A stretch of DNA of 64,000 bases, from assembly GCA_963798985.1 (NCBI GenBank), contig CAWCVL010000008.1, positions 62,001-126,000 of the forward strand. Direction: 5' to 3'. The stretch is from JACCTU01 sp963798985 (lineage in GTDB: Bacteria > Actinomycetota > Thermoleophilia > Gaiellales > Gaiellaceae). The translations under genes were made by a program, and so were the position numbers. Below the pieces are notes generated by a model, which had not been told where the DNA came from, searched no databases, and saw only the letters and a list, made by a program, of their open reading frames with translations. Of this stretch, positions 1-9,600 are shown piece after piece; position 1 is the stretch's first letter; each line of letters opens with the position of its first letter.

Positions 1-2
1 TC

Positions 3-1691
3 AACCAGGAGTGGCTCGCGGACAAGCTGCAACCCGGCACGCACGTGCGTCTGCGCGGGCAGCGGCGCCGCAACGACTTCGTCGTCAAGAGCTACGACCT
101 CGGCGAGACGACGCAGACCGCCGACTTCGCGCCGGTCTACCCGGCGAGCGAGGACGTGACAACGAAGCGGCTGCGAGCGTTCGTCGAGTCGGCGCTGCCG
201 TACGCGGGCGACGTCGGCGACCTGCTTCCCGCGGTGCTGCGTGCGCGGCTCGAGCTCCCGATCGCGCGCGACGCGCTCGTCGCGATCCACCGGCCGCAGT
301 CGGAGCAGGACGCCGAGCGCGGCCGGCGCAGGCTCGCGTTCGACGAGCTCCTCGAGCTGCAGCTCGCGCTCGCGCTTGCGCGCCGCGACCGCGAGGACGC
401 GAAAGCGCCGGAGCTCGGCGCGCCCGGCGAGCTGATCGAGCGCTACCGCGGCGCACTGCCCTTTGCGTTCACGGAGCACCAGGAGCGCGCGATCGCCGAG
501 CTCGACCACGACCTCGCGCGCAGCACGCCGATGCAGCGGCTGCTGCAGGGCGACGTCGGCTCCGGCAAGACCGTCGTCGCGCTCTACGCGCTCCTGCGCG
601 CGGTCGAGCACGGGTACCGCGGCGCGCTGATGGCTCCGACCGAGACGCTCGCCGAGCAGCACTTCCTGACGATCGACCCGATCTGCGTCGCGCTCGGCGT
701 GCGCGCGGCGCTGCTGACGAGCCACGCGAGAGCCGGGGTCGGCGACGCGCAGATCGTCGTCGGCACGCACGCGCTGATCCAGGAGGGCGTCGAGCTCACG
801 GACCTCGGCGTCGCCGTCGTCGACGAGCAGCACCGCTTCGGCGTCGAGCAGCGCAAGGCGCTCTCGGAGGGACGCTCGCCGCACGTCCTGCACATGACCG
901 CGACGCCGATCCCGCGCACGCTCGCGCTGACGCTCTACGGCGACCTCTCGGTCAGCGAGATCGCGAAGCCGCCGGCGAACCGCAAGCCGATCGTCACGCG
1001 CTGGATCCCGCAGGAGCGGAGCTCGGAGGCGTACACCCGACTGCGCCGCCTGCTCGAGGAGGGCCGGCAGGCGTACGTGGTCTGCCCGGTGATCGAGGAG
1101 TCGGAGACCAGGCAGGCGAAGGCGGCGGAGGTCGAAGCAGAGCGACTCCGGCACGGTGAGCTGAAGGGCTTCCGCGTCGGCTGTCTCCACGGGCGACTCA
1201 AGCCCGCCGACCGCCGCTCGCTGATGGCGCAGTTCAAGGCGCGCGAGCTCGACGTGCTCGTCGCGACGACGGTGATCGAGGTCGGCGTCGACGTCCCGAA
1301 CTCGACCGTGATGATCGTGCAGGAGGCCGACCGCTTCGGGCTCGCCCAGCTGCACCAGCTCCGCGGCCGCGTGGGGCGCGGGGGAGAGCAGTCGTACTGC
1401 CTGCTCGTCTCGCGCGCGAAGGACGAGCTGACCGATTCCGCCCGCGCCCGGCTCGAGGCGATGGTCGCGTCGACCGACGGCTTCGAGCTCGCCGAGCGCG
1501 ACCTCGAGATCCGCGGCGAGGGCGAGCTGCTCGGCACACGCCAGTCGGGCGCGTTCGGCCTGCGCTTCGCCTCGCTCCGCGGCGACCGCGACCTGCTGGA
1601 GCTCGCCCGGCGCGAGGCGGCGGAACTGGCGGAGAAGCACGGACTTCTGCAAGACGAGATCGCAGCGCGCGCGCGACTCGCCGCTGCGTGA
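3..1691 (+). CDS. recG: ATP-dependent DNA helicase RecG (5' truncated)
   Basis: The reading frame is open from the window edge, so the N-terminus (start and most of the wedge domain) is missing. RecG is a superfamily 2 helicase that regresses stalled forks and processes branched recombination intermediates. Visible motifs are Walker A GDVGSGKT, the RecG-type motif II DEQHRFG, motif III TATPIPRTLAL, and the C-terminal helicase block ending in QLRGRVGRG. About 563 codons remain of a family length near 700. The stop TGA is followed 31 nt later by the next start. No frameshift is visible. Identification is secure. Confidence 0.95.
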   Translation, partial: NQEWLADKLQPGTHVRLRGQRRRNDFVVKSYDLGETTQTADFAPVYPASEDVTTKRLRAFVESALPYAGDVGDLLPAVLRARLELPIARDALVAIHRPQSEQDAERGRRRLAFDELLELQLALALARRDREDAKAPELGAPGELIERYRGALPFAFTEHQERAIAELDHDLARSTPMQRLLQGDVGSGKTVVALYALLRAVEHGYRGALMAPTETLAEQHFLTIDPICVALGVRAALLTSHARAGVGDAQIVVGTHALIQEGVELTDLGVAVVDEQHRFGVEQRKALSEGRSPHVLHMTATPIPRTLALTLYGDLSVSEIAKPPANRKPIVTRWIPQERSSEAYTRLRRLLEEGRQAYVVCPVIEESETRQAKAAEVEAERLRHGELKGFRVGCLHGRLKPADRRSLMAQFKARELDVLVATTVIEVGVDVPNSTVMIVQEADRFGLAQLHQLRGRVGRGGEQSYCLLVSRAKDELTDSARARLEAMVASTDGFELAERDLEIRGEGELLGTRQSGAFGLRFASLRGDRDLLELARREAAELAEKHGLLQDEIAARARLAAA

Positions 1692-1710
1692 CCCCGCCGA
1701 GTGATCGGCG

Positions 1711-1716
1711 TAGAGT
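1711..1716 (+). promoter_or_regulatory. -10 box TAGAGT
   Basis: TANNNT hexamer 6 nt before the ATG at 1723, a spacing that would place transcription start at or next to the start codon (leaderless). Confidence 0.55.
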
Positions 1717-1722
1717 CGGCGG

Positions 1723-2750
1723 ATGCGCCCTGCTGCTGGGGCCATGCCGTTCGCTCTCCTTGCCCTCGCCGCCTGCGGCGGCGTCGGGAACGAGTCCGGA
1801 TACGGCTCAGACCTCGACCCTCCCTCCGCGAGCGCCGACGGTTGTGCCTACTGGTCTCCCGACGGCCAGATGTTCGCGTTCAGCCGCAGCTCTGACCTGG
1901 GGGTGGATGCGTTCGTCGCCGATCGCACGGGGACGCGAGTGCGCCGAGTGACTCGCACGCGCGAAGACGAGGCCGTGCTCGGATGGCTCGAGCATCCAAC
2001 GAAGGCGGTGGTCGCCCAAGGCCGCGATGTCGTCGCGCTCTCCATTAGGAGGCGCCGCGCCCGCAGCGGCTCCTACGCCTCCGTCGCGGCGAGACGCTGG
2101 TCTCGATGTCGCAAGAGGGCCGGTTCCTGGTCGTCGAGGGCGTCGACTCCAGCGGTGAGTCGGTGCTCCGCGCCGTTCGTGTCCGCGACGGAAGGCGCGT
2201 CGACCTCGCCCATGGATTCTTCTCCGGAGGCAGCTTCGCCGAGCGCGCGGCGAGAGTCGCGTTCGTCGCCGACGACCAGGTCGTCGTCCTCGACCTCGCT
2301 TCGGAGCGTCGTGCCGCCGTCAGTTCTGGGTATCTCGGCGACACGCCTGCTCTCTCGCCCGACGGGAGGGCGGTGGCGTTTGCGCGCGCGAGCGGAGATG
2401 GCGTCAACCGGATCTACCGAGCCGACCTCGGCCCGGACCTCGGGCCGGGGCTGGTCCAGGTGCTTACCGGCGACGGAGACGCCGAGAACACGAACCCCGT
2501 CTTCGCACCGAACGGCAGGCGTCTCCTCTATCAGCACGGCGGTGACTTGAGGGCGTTCGACCTCGACGCCCGCCGAGACGAGCAGCTGACGGTCGCGGGC
2601 GGCACCGGAGACTACTGCCCTGCCATCTCCCCCGACGGTCGACGGATCGCGTTCATACGGCAGGTCGGGGGCTTGTTTTCGGCGACCAGCGCGCTCATCG
2701 TCATGGAGGCCGATGGCAGCGACAAGCGGCTCGTTCCGGCGGAAGGTTGA
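1723..2750 (+). CDS. TolB-like beta-propeller lipoprotein (frameshifted here)
   Basis: Probable exported propeller protein. The N-terminus has a short hydrophobic stretch ending in LAACGG, a lipobox-like site. WD40/PD40-type repeats read YWSPDGQ, ALSPDGR, VFAPNGR and AISPDGR. The first part is in frame 1 and the part after about 2047 is in frame 3. Loss of one base near 2045-2050 (around the agg-agg run) explains it, because the two halves join without a gap in the repeat pattern. Function is unknown; such propellers bind proteins or ligands at the membrane. The frameshift may be a sequencing error. Confidence 0.7.
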
Positions 2751-2769
2751 CTGCAGGTTGAATACCGGC

Positions 2770-3045
2770 ATGTGCCGAAACATCCACACGCTCTACAACT
2801 TCGAGCCCCCGGCGACCGAGGACGAGATCCGCGGCGCCGCGCTCCAGTACGTCCGCAAGGTCAGCGGCTTCACGAAGCCGTCGCAGGCGAACGAGGCGGC
2901 CTTCGACGCCGCGGTCGACGAGGTCGCCGACGCGACGCGCAGGCTGATCGACTCGCTCGTGACGACGGCCGCGCCGAAGGACCGCGAGGACGAGGCCGAA
3001 CGTGCACGCGCGCGCGCTGTCGCGCGCTTCGGCACTGCGGCGTAG
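2770..3045 (+). CDS. DUF2277 family protein
   Basis: A 91-residue protein beginning MCRNIHTLYNFEPPAT, which is the diagnostic start of the DUF2277 family, followed by the conserved QYVRKVSGF.KPS segment and a helical, charged C-terminus. I chose the ATG at 2770 because the family always begins MCRNI; the longer frame from 2713 adds an unrelated tail. The family is small, cytosolic and of unknown function. It lies 20 nt after the propeller gene. Confidence 0.85.
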   Translation: MCRNIHTLYNFEPPATEDEIRGAALQYVRKVSGFTKPSQANEAAFDAAVDEVADATRRLIDSLVTTAAPKDREDEAERARARAVARFGTAA

Positions 3046-3079
3046 GGAACCTCCGCTCCCGCGCGGGTGTAGGGAAGGC

Positions 3080-4143
3080 ATGCGCCTGCTCGTCCTCGTG
3101 CTCCTGCTCCCGGCCTTCTCGTCCGGCGGGGTCCCGTCGGTCGCGCTCCAGAGCCCGCGTGCCGCCCATACCGCGACCTTGCTTCGCTCCGGGGAGGTGC
3201 TCGTCGTGGGCGGTTGCGCCGTCGACTCCTGCGAGCTCGACGCCCGCGGCGCGACGAGCGAGCTCTTCGACCCGAGGACGAGCCGGTTCAGGGCGGGGCC
3301 GCGGCTGGCGGCGCCGAGGGACGGCCACGCAGCCGCGCTGCTCCCGGGCGGAGACGTGCTGGTCGTCGGTGGCTGGGCACCCGAGCTGACGCGGACGGCC
3401 GAGCGCTTCGACGGGTCGCGCTTCGCGAAGCACCGGTTCGCTGGCACGTTGCGCGCGGTGGGCCGACGGCGACCTCGCTCCGAGACGGCCGGGTGCTCGT
3501 GGTCGGCGGGTCGGCGCCCGGCGGCGGGTCGCTCGCGAGCGCGGAGCTCTACGACCCCCGCACCGGGTCGCTTCTCGCCGACCGGCTCGATGCGCTCGCC
3601 GCGCGGCGCGCACGTCGCAGTCCGCCTGCTCGACGGGCGCGTGCTCGTGATCGGCGGCTCGAACCGCGGGCGGGTGCTCGCGACGACGGAGCTCTACGAC
3701 CCGAAGCTGCGGGCGGTTCACGCGCCGGCCCGCGACTCCGCGTCGCGCGCCACAAGCACGCGGCCGTCGTACTCCGCAGCGGCCGGGTGCTCGTGCTCGG
3801 CGGTTCGGACGCGCGCGACTTCGCCGGCCGCCTCGCGTCCGCGGAGCTCCTGGACGTCAAGCGCGCCGGCGCGCTGCGTGTTCCGTCGATGAGCGCGCGC
3901 CGCTTCAAGCTCACCGACGCGGCGACGCTGCTCGCCGACGGCTCGGTGCTCGTCGCAGGCGGCGCTCGGCAACTCGAGCGCTACGACCCACGCCGTGGCC
4001 GGTTCGTCCAGGCCGGCCGGATCGACAGCGCGCTCGCGTTCGCCACCGCGACGCGCCTGCGCGACGGGCGCGTGCTCGTGGTCGGAGGCTACGACGAACG
4101 CCTCGTGATCAGCGCTCGCGCCTGGCTCGTCAAGCCGGGCTGA
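3080..4143 (+). CDS. Kelch-repeat exported protein (three frameshifts here)
   Basis: The N-terminus MRLLVLVLLLPAFSSGG is a signal peptide. Seven Kelch-type repeats follow, each centred on a DGRVLVVGG-like strand (SGEVLVVGG, GGDVLVVGG, DGRVLVVGG, DGRVLVIGG, SGRVLVLGG, DGSVLVAGG, DGRVLVVGG) with ELYDP-type spacers, so a seven-bladed propeller is expected. The frame changes near 3460, 3568 and 3725, but the repeat order is uninterrupted when the pieces are joined, which suggests base-call indels. Kelch propellers include carbohydrate oxidases and adhesins; no catalytic residues can be assigned. Confidence 0.7.
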
Positions 4144-4145
4144 GC

Positions 4146-4151
4146 TACCGT
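4146..4151 (+). promoter_or_regulatory. -10 box TACCGT
   Basis: TANNNT hexamer 7 nt before the rsmD GTG; leaderless spacing. Confidence 0.5.
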
Positions 4152-4158
4152 CGCCGGC

Positions 4159-4685
4159 GTGCGGATCATCGCCGGCACGCACAGGGGCCACCGGATCGCC
4201 GCGCCCAAGGGGCTCGACACCCGCCCCACGAGCGACCGCGTGCGCGAGAGCGCGTTCAACCTGATCGGCCCGGTCGACGGCGCGTCGGTGCTCGACCTCT
4301 TCGCCGGCTCGGGCGCGATGGGGCTCGAAGCGCTCTCGCGCGGCGCCGACAGCGCGACGTTCGTCGAGGCCGACCGCCACGCCGCCGAGACGATCGACCA
4401 GAACCTCGTGAAGCTGCGACTCACCGGTGCGCGGATCGTTCGCTCCGACGCCGTGCGTGCGCTCGCCGCCGAGGCGTCCGCGGGCAGGAAGTACGATCTC
4501 GTGCTGGTCGACCCCCCGTACGACCTCTACCAAGACCTTGAACCCATGCTCGCCCGCTATCTCCCGCACGTCCTCGCCGAGGGCGGCCTCGTGGTCGTCG
4601 AGACGGGCGCACGCGTCGAGCCGGAGCTTCCGCTCGAGCAGCGCACCTCACGCAGGTACGGCTCGGCGCGCGTGACGCTCTTCGA

Positions 4686-4689
<4 letters not shown>
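4159..4689 (+). CDS. rsmD: 16S rRNA (guanine966-N2)-methyltransferase RsmD
   Basis: A 176-residue Rossmann methyltransferase that modifies G966 of 16S rRNA on the small subunit. It has the family N-terminus RIIAGTHRGHRI, the SAM-binding loop DLFAGSGAMGLEALSRGA and the catalytic NPPY-type motif as DPPYDLY. The GTG start is supported by the -10 box 7 nt upstream. The stop overlaps the coaD start (ATGA), the usual rsmD-coaD coupling. Confidence 0.93.
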
Positions 4690-5201
<512 letters not shown>

Positions 5202-5212
5202 ACTTCAAGCCC

Positions 5213-5716
5213 ATGGACGTACTGGTTCTGATCGACAAGCTCGACGACCTCGTGCACAACGCGAAGGCCGTCCCCCTCACCGACCAGGTGCGGATCGACC
5301 GCGAGGAGATCTACGACATCCTCGACCAGATGCGGGCGACGATCCCCGAGGAGATCAAGCAGGCGCGGTGGATCGTCAAGGAGCGCCAGGACATGCTCGC
5401 CGAGGCGAAGCGGGAGGTCGATCGGCTGCTGGCCGAGGCCCGCGAGCAGGCGGTGCGCGAGGCCTCGCAGACCGAGATCGTCAAGCTCGCCGAGCGTCAG
5501 GCTCAGGACATCGTCGACGAGGCGCGCCGGCAAGCGCGTGAGACGCGACTCGAGATGGAGGACTGGGCGGACGGGATCCTCTCGACGCTCGAGGTCAACC
5601 TCGAGAAGTTCCTCACCGCGGTCAAGCGCGGTCGCGAGCGGCTGCACGAGCGCTCGCAGGAACACGTGATGGCGGGCGTCTCCGAAGCCGTCACCAACGA
5701 AGACCCGTACCAGTAG
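5213..5716 (+). CDS. SepIVA/DivIVA-like coiled-coil protein
   Basis: A 167-residue, mostly helical charged protein starting MDVLVLIDKLDDLVHNAKAV. The N-terminal segment and the position directly after coaD match the actinobacterial DivIVA-like protein SepIVA, which takes part in septation and pole-associated envelope growth. Heptad-like repeats run through about residues 50-140 (ERQDMLAEAKREVDRLLAEA onward). No enzyme motif is present. It ends 4 nt from the convergent LysR gene. Confidence 0.7.
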   Translation: MDVLVLIDKLDDLVHNAKAVPLTDQVRIDREEIYDILDQMRATIPEEIKQARWIVKERQDMLAEAKREVDRLLAEAREQAVREASQTEIVKLAERQAQDIVDEARRQARETRLEMEDWADGILSTLEVNLEKFLTAVKRGRERLHERSQEHVMAGVSEAVTNEDPYQ

Positions 5717-5720
5717 CCGG

Positions 5721-6630
5721 CTAGGCCGGAACGCGAAGCTCTGCGCAGACCTGCTGCGCGAGCTCGACGAACGCGCGCGCGGCGGGGCCGCGGTGGCGGT
5801 CGCGGTGCCACGCGACGGCGATCGTGCGCGGCGGGACGTCGTCGAGCTCGATGGCGCGCACGCGCTCGTCTTCGTGGTCGACGGTCAGTCGCGGGACGAC
5901 GGCCGCGCCGAAGCCGGCAGCGACCATGCCCTGCACGGTCCCGTTGTGGTCGGAGCGGAAGACGAAGCGGAGCGGCTCCGGCGAGAAGCTCTCGAGCTGG
6001 TTCAGGCCCGCGGCAGTGCCGGAAACCGATCAGGTCGAGCCCGGCCGCGGCGGCGAGCGTCGCGGTGTCGGGATCGTCCGCGTCTGCCGGCAGCACGAGG
6101 ACGTAGGGGTCGCGCAGCACCTCGGCGTGCTCGAACGGGCCGTCGGGGAGGGGTAGGTCGGCGAACGTGAGGTCGAGCTCCCCGCGCTCGATTTGCCCGA
6201 GCAGCTCGACGTCGTTCGCCGCCTCTTCCAGCGAGACCTCGACCCGGGGCCAGCCCTCGACGAAGCGCGACATGAGCGTGGGGAGGATGTGCTCTCCGAC
6301 GCTCTGGTAGACGCCCACGCGGAGCGTGCCCGCCTGACCGGCGCCGAGGGCGTCCATGTCTGCCCTGGCCGCGGAGAGGCGCGAGACGATCGCCTCGGCG
6401 TGTCGGAGCAGCAGCTCTCCCGCCTCGGTGAGCGACACCTTGCGCGGCCCCCCGGGGCGCTCGACGAGCTTCTCGCCGACGATCCGCTCGAGGGTCGCGA
6501 TCTGCTGGCTGATCGCCGACTGGGTGTAGCCGAGCGAGATCGCCGCGCGGCCGAACGACGCCTCACGAGAGACGGCCTCCAGCGCGATCAAGTGGCGAAG
6601 CTCGATCCCGAGCCAACGATCAGGGTCCAT
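5721..6630 (-). CDS. LysR-family transcriptional regulator (frameshifted here)
   Basis: The N-terminal helix-turn-helix reads LRHLIALEAV, FGRAAISLGYTQSAISQQI, then a linker helix and a periplasmic-binding-like effector domain. The ATG at 6630 is chosen over the upstream GTG at 6651 because TACCTT lies 6 nt before it. One extra base near 6027 shifts the frame; skipping it gives the continuous sequence LIGFRTAAGLNQL, then QGMVAAGFGAAVVPRL, a normal C-terminal lobe. It is divergent from the small peptide and EamA exporter at 6691-7875, which it may control; the ligand is unknown. Confidence 0.8.
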
Positions 6631-6636
6631 GATGGA

Positions 6637-6642
6637 AAGGTA
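6637..6642 (-). promoter_or_regulatory. -10 box TACCTT for lysR
   Basis: TANNNT on the minus strand 6 nt before the LysR ATG at 6630. Confidence 0.5.
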
Positions 6643-6690
6643 CCAAAACACGATTGGTGCTTATGGAAGCCGATGCCGATACTGGGTGTC

Positions 6691-6807
6691 ATGGAGCTAG
6701 TGATCCTCGCCTTCCTCCTGCTGATCGGCCCACTGGCCGTTCGCTACGGCGCGGACTCGCGTGTGACTGACACTCGCGAACGACGCGGCCCGTGGCGCAC
6801 CGGCTAA
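6691..6807 (+). CDS. Single-pass small membrane peptide
   Basis: A 38-residue ORF: MELVILAFLLLIGPLAVRYG forms one transmembrane helix, followed by a charged tail ending ERRGPWRTG. The pattern (TM helix, RYGADSR, basic tail) looks like a real small protein rather than chance, but I cannot assign a family. It is divergent from lysR. Its TAA stop abuts the long palindrome at 6808. Confidence 0.45.
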   Translation: MELVILAFLLLIGPLAVRYGADSRVTDTRERRGPWRTG

Positions 6808-6968
6808 GAAGCCCTTTCACGACAGGGAGCTGTGCCCCCGGGCCGCGCGGGGCAGCGCGATGCGTCGTCCTCAGTCGCGTTCGGATCACGGATCCGAACG
6901 CTCCCTGCGTCCTTGCCTCGCACCACCCCGCGCACCCCGGGAACGAGTCCCTGCCGTGAAAGGGCTTC
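6808..6968 (+). repeat. 161-bp imperfect palindrome
   Basis: Nested inverted repeats share one centre: outer arms 6808-6828 and 6948-6968 (20 of 21 pairs), middle arms 6837-6852 and 6926-6941 (14 of 16), and a perfect inner stem 6877-6887 and 6891-6901 with the 3-nt loop acg. The intervening segments are equal in length and partly complementary. It starts on the base after the stop codon of the small peptide and runs into the 5' end of the EamA frame. It could be a structured RNA, a miniature mobile element or an attenuator. Confidence 0.8.
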
Positions 6969-7875
6969 CGCTCCGACCGCAGCGGTCTGGGCCGCGCTCG
7001 GCGCGATCTACGTCATCTGGGGTGCGACGTACCTCGGGATGGAGATCGCGATGGAGTCGATCCCGCCGTTCCTCATGGCCTCGATCCGGTTCCTCGTCGC
7101 TGGGGCGATCCTCTTCGCGATCTTTCGACCGCGAGAGCGGCCGACCCTCCAGCATTGGGTCGCCACGGCGATCGTCGGCACCTTCCTGCTCGTCGGCGGG
7201 AACGCGCTCGTCGCGGTGGCGCAGCAGCGGATCGACACGGGCGTGGCGGCGCTGATCGTTGCGACCTTCCCGCTGTGGATCGCGACGTTCGACTTCGCCG
7301 CGAACGGGCGGCGGCTCAGGCCGATCGCCGTCGTCGGCGTGATCATCGGGTTCGCCGGGATCGCGCTGCTGATCCGACCGGGCGGCGACATCGACCTCGT
7401 CGGCGCGCTCATCTGCCTCTTCGCCCCGATCTCCTGGACGATCGGGTCGCTCTACGCGCGGGGCGCAAGGCTGCCCGACAGCCTGCTGCTCGGCTCCGGG
7501 ATGGAGATGCTCGCCGGCGGCGCGCTGCTCGCGGTGGTCGGCTTCGCGTCGGGCGAGCGGCTCGACGTCGCCGCGATCTCAGGTCGTTCGTGGCTCGCGC
7601 TCGCCGCGCTCGTTCTCTTCGGCTCGATCGTCGCGTACTCCTGTTACGTGTGGCTGCTCACGGTCGCGCCGACGGAGCTCGTGAGCACGTACGCGTACGT
7701 CAACCCGGTGATCGCCGTGCTGCTCGGCGCCGTCTTCCTGAACGAGGTGATCACCGCGTGGGTGCTGCTCGCCGGGGCTGCGATCGTGACGTCCGTCGTG
7801 TTGATCGTGAGGGCGCAGAGCGCCCAGCCGGCGGAGCCAGTGGTCGAAGAGGACGCTGCTACGCTGGCCGCATGA
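6832..7875 (+). CDS. EamA (DMT superfamily) membrane exporter
   Basis: Two EamA domains of about five transmembrane helices each; the protein proper begins AAVWAALGAIYVIWGATYLG and repeats the fold after about 7400. Drug/metabolite transporters of this type export amino acids or metabolites across the inner membrane. In-frame starts are GTG 6832 and TTG 6913, both inside the palindrome and giving an odd N-terminal tail. A GTG at 6956 in the next frame would give MKGLPLRP directly before AAVWAAL if one base is extra near 6980, so the true start is uncertain. The stop overlaps yceD (ATGA). Confidence 0.82.
   Translation: MPPGRAGQRDASSSVAFGSRIRTLPASLPRTTPRTPGTSPCRERASAPTAAVWAALGAIYVIWGATYLGMEIAMESIPPFLMASIRFLVAGAILFAIFRPRERPTLQHWVATAIVGTFLLVGGNALVAVAQQRIDTGVAALIVATFPLWIATFDFAANGRRLRPIAVVGVIIGFAGIALLIRPGGDIDLVGALICLFAPISWTIGSLYARGARLPDSLLLGSGMEMLAGGALLAVVGFASGERLDVAAISGRSWLALAALVLFGSIVAYSCYVWLLTVAPTELVSTYAYVNPVIAVLLGAVFLNEVITAWVLLAGAAIVTSVVLIVRAQSAQPAEPVVEEDAATLAA
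7860..7865 (+). promoter_or_regulatory. -10 box TACGCT
   Basis: TANNNT hexamer 6 nt before the yceD ATG, lying inside the end of the exporter gene. Confidence 0.5.
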
Positions 7876-8381
7876 CCAGCTTCGACCTTCGGGCGTTGAA
7901 GCTCCGGTCGGGCGAGCAGTTTCAGGACGAGGTCGAGGTACAGCTCGTGCCGCTCGAGTTCGGCGGCCAGAGGTACGTCCCCGTCCCCGACGAGGTGCCC
8001 ACGGAGTTCCGCGCCACGCAAGCTTCCACCGGCACGGTCTTCGAGCTGTCGTTCGTCGGCCGGTTGCACGGCCCGTGCCAGCGTTGCCTCCGCGACACGG
8101 CGATCGACCACAGCATCTCCGCCCGGGAGTACCACGCGTCGAGCTCCGACGCAGACGAGGAGCTCCGCTCGGAGTACGTCGCCGACGACAAGCTCGACCT
8201 CTCCGGCTGGGCGCGCGACGCGCTCGTCCTCGACCTGCCGGCGCAGATCCTGCACGACCCCGACTGCGCGGGACTCTGCCCCGTCTGCGGCAAGGACCTG
8301 AACGACGAGCCGCACGAGCACGAGGAGGAGCACTCCGACCCACGCTGGGAGGCGCTCGAACAGCTCCGCGAGAAGCTCTAG
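7872..8381 (+). CDS. yceD: YceD/DUF177 family protein
   Basis: A 169-residue protein of the DUF177 family, almost always found just upstream of rpmF; the plant homologue is linked to 23S rRNA accumulation. Conserved cysteines occur in GPCQRCL (about residue 70) and CAGLCPVCGKDLN (about 135-147), consistent with a metal-binding site. The N-terminal half is beta-rich. It begins within the exporter stop and precedes rpmF by 33 nt. Confidence 0.88.
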   Translation: MTSFDLRALKLRSGEQFQDEVEVQLVPLEFGGQRYVPVPDEVPTEFRATQASTGTVFELSFVGRLHGPCQRCLRDTAIDHSISAREYHASSSDADEELRSEYVADDKLDLSGWARDALVLDLPAQILHDPDCAGLCPVCGKDLNDEPHEHEEEHSDPRWEALEQLREKL

Positions 8382-8398
8382 CGCTCGGAGAGAACCGC

Positions 8399-8404
8399 TA
8401 CTCT
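8399..8404 (+). promoter_or_regulatory. -10 box TACTCT
   Basis: TANNNT hexamer 10 nt before the rpmF ATG. Confidence 0.5.
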
Positions 8405-8414
8405 TCTCCGGCTC

Positions 8415-8603
8415 ATGGCCGTCCCCAAGAAGAAGACCTCCAAGGCACGGAGGGACAAGCGCCGCGCGACGCACAGGATCGAGGCGCCGCGCGTGAACCT
8501 CTGCCCGCAGTGCGGCAACCCGAAGCAGCCGCACCGCATGTGCCCGATCTGCAAGACCTACAACGGTCGCGAGGTCGAGCCGCTCCACATCCAGGCTCCG
8601 TAA
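8415..8603 (+). CDS. rpmF: 50S ribosomal protein L32
   Basis: 62 residues starting MAVPKKKTSKARRDKRRATH, the classic L32 N-terminus, with a zinc ribbon made of CPQCGN and CPICKTYNG. It is therefore the zinc-binding (C+) form. It is followed 3 nt later by plsX, the usual order. Confidence 0.96.
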   Translation: MAVPKKKTSKARRDKRRATHRIEAPRVNLCPQCGNPKQPHRMCPICKTYNGREVEPLHIQAP

Positions 8604-8606
8604 GCC

Positions 8607-9599
8607 GTGGCTCGCATCGCGGTCGACGCGATGGGGGGTGACCGCGCCCCGGAGGAGGTCGTCGCCGGCGCGCTCGAAGCTCGAAGCGACGCGATCGAGC
8701 CGATCCTGTTCGGCCCGCCCGGGCTCGACACCGGCGGCCTCGAGCTCGTCGAGGCGCCCGACGTGATCGCGATGGACGACAAGCCCACCGAGGCCGTGCG
8801 GGCGAAGCCGGGGAGCTCACTCGTCGCGGCGAACCGGGCGGTCGGCGAGGGACGGGCCGACGCCGTCGTCTCGGCGGGGAACACCGGAGCGATGCTCGCG
8901 GCGGGGCTGCTCGTGATCCGGCGGCTGAAGGGCGTCCAGCGCCCCGCGATCGCCGTCGTGATTCCGGCGCGCTACGGCGCCTCGGTGCTGATCGACGCGG
9001 GCGCGAACGCGGACTCGCGTCCCGAGCACCTCGTCCAGTTCGCGCACATGGGCTCGATCTTCGCCGAGGAGATCCTCGAGCGGACGAACCCCGAGGTGCG
9101 TCTGCTCTCGATCGGAGGGGAGCCGGAGAAGGGCAACCACCTCGTCCTCGAGGCGCACGCCCTGCTCGAGGAAAGTGGGTTGAACTTCAAGGGGAACACC
9201 GAGGCCGGCGAGCTGCTGCGCTTCGCCGCCGACGTCGTCGTCGCCGACGGCTTCACGGGGAACGTCGCCCTGAAGCTGCTGGAGGGGACGATCAAGGAGC
9301 TCCTGGACGCGTTGCGCGAGGAGATCTCCGCGACGACCCGAGGCAAGCTCGGGGGGCTGCTGATCCGGCCGGCCGCGCGCGGCCTCCGGAGCCGCCTCGA
9401 CCCGGACACCTACGGCGGCGCGTACCTCCTCGGGCTCCGTGGGCTCTCGGTGATCGCGCACGGCAATTCGTCCCGGACGGCGATCGCGAACGCCATCCGG
9501 CTGGCCGCCCGGGGGGTCGAGAACGGCGTCGTGGATCGTCTTTCGGAGCGGATGGTGGTAGATTCCGCGCGCCCCGACGTCCCCGACCAAACGAGGTGA
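8607..9599 (+). CDS. plsX: Phosphate acyltransferase PlsX
   Basis: Makes acyl-phosphate from acyl-ACP, the first committed step of bacterial phospholipid synthesis at the membrane. The N-terminus RIAVDAMGGDRAPEE is the PlsX signature; SAGNTGAMLAAG and DGFTGNVALKLLEG are further conserved blocks. 330 residues, normal length. GTG start 3 nt after rpmF. acpP follows after one base, so acyl acceptor and enzyme are co-expressed. Confidence 0.95.
   Translation: MARIAVDAMGGDRAPEEVVAGALEARSDAIEPILFGPPGLDTGGLELVEAPDVIAMDDKPTEAVRAKPGSSLVAANRAVGEGRADAVVSAGNTGAMLAAGLLVIRRLKGVQRPAIAVVIPARYGASVLIDAGANADSRPEHLVQFAHMGSIFAEEILERTNPEVRLLSIGGEPEKGNHLVLEAHALLEESGLNFKGNTEAGELLRFAADVVVADGFTGNVALKLLEGTIKELLDALREEISATTRGKLGGLLIRPAARGLRSRLDPDTYGGAYLLGLRGLSVIAHGNSSRTAIANAIRLAARGVENGVVDRLSERMVVDSARPDVPDQTR
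9559..9564 (+). promoter_or_regulatory. Possible -10 box TAGATT for acpP
   Basis: TANNNT 36 nt before the acpP ATG, giving a leadered mRNA with a GAGGTGAG ribosome-binding site directly before the start. Confidence 0.35.
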
Positions 9600-9600
9600 G

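Noticed and set aside
6808..6968. Integron attC site
   Set aside because: Palindrome size is near attC range, but no paired core sites of the GTTRRRY type and no integrase are seen.
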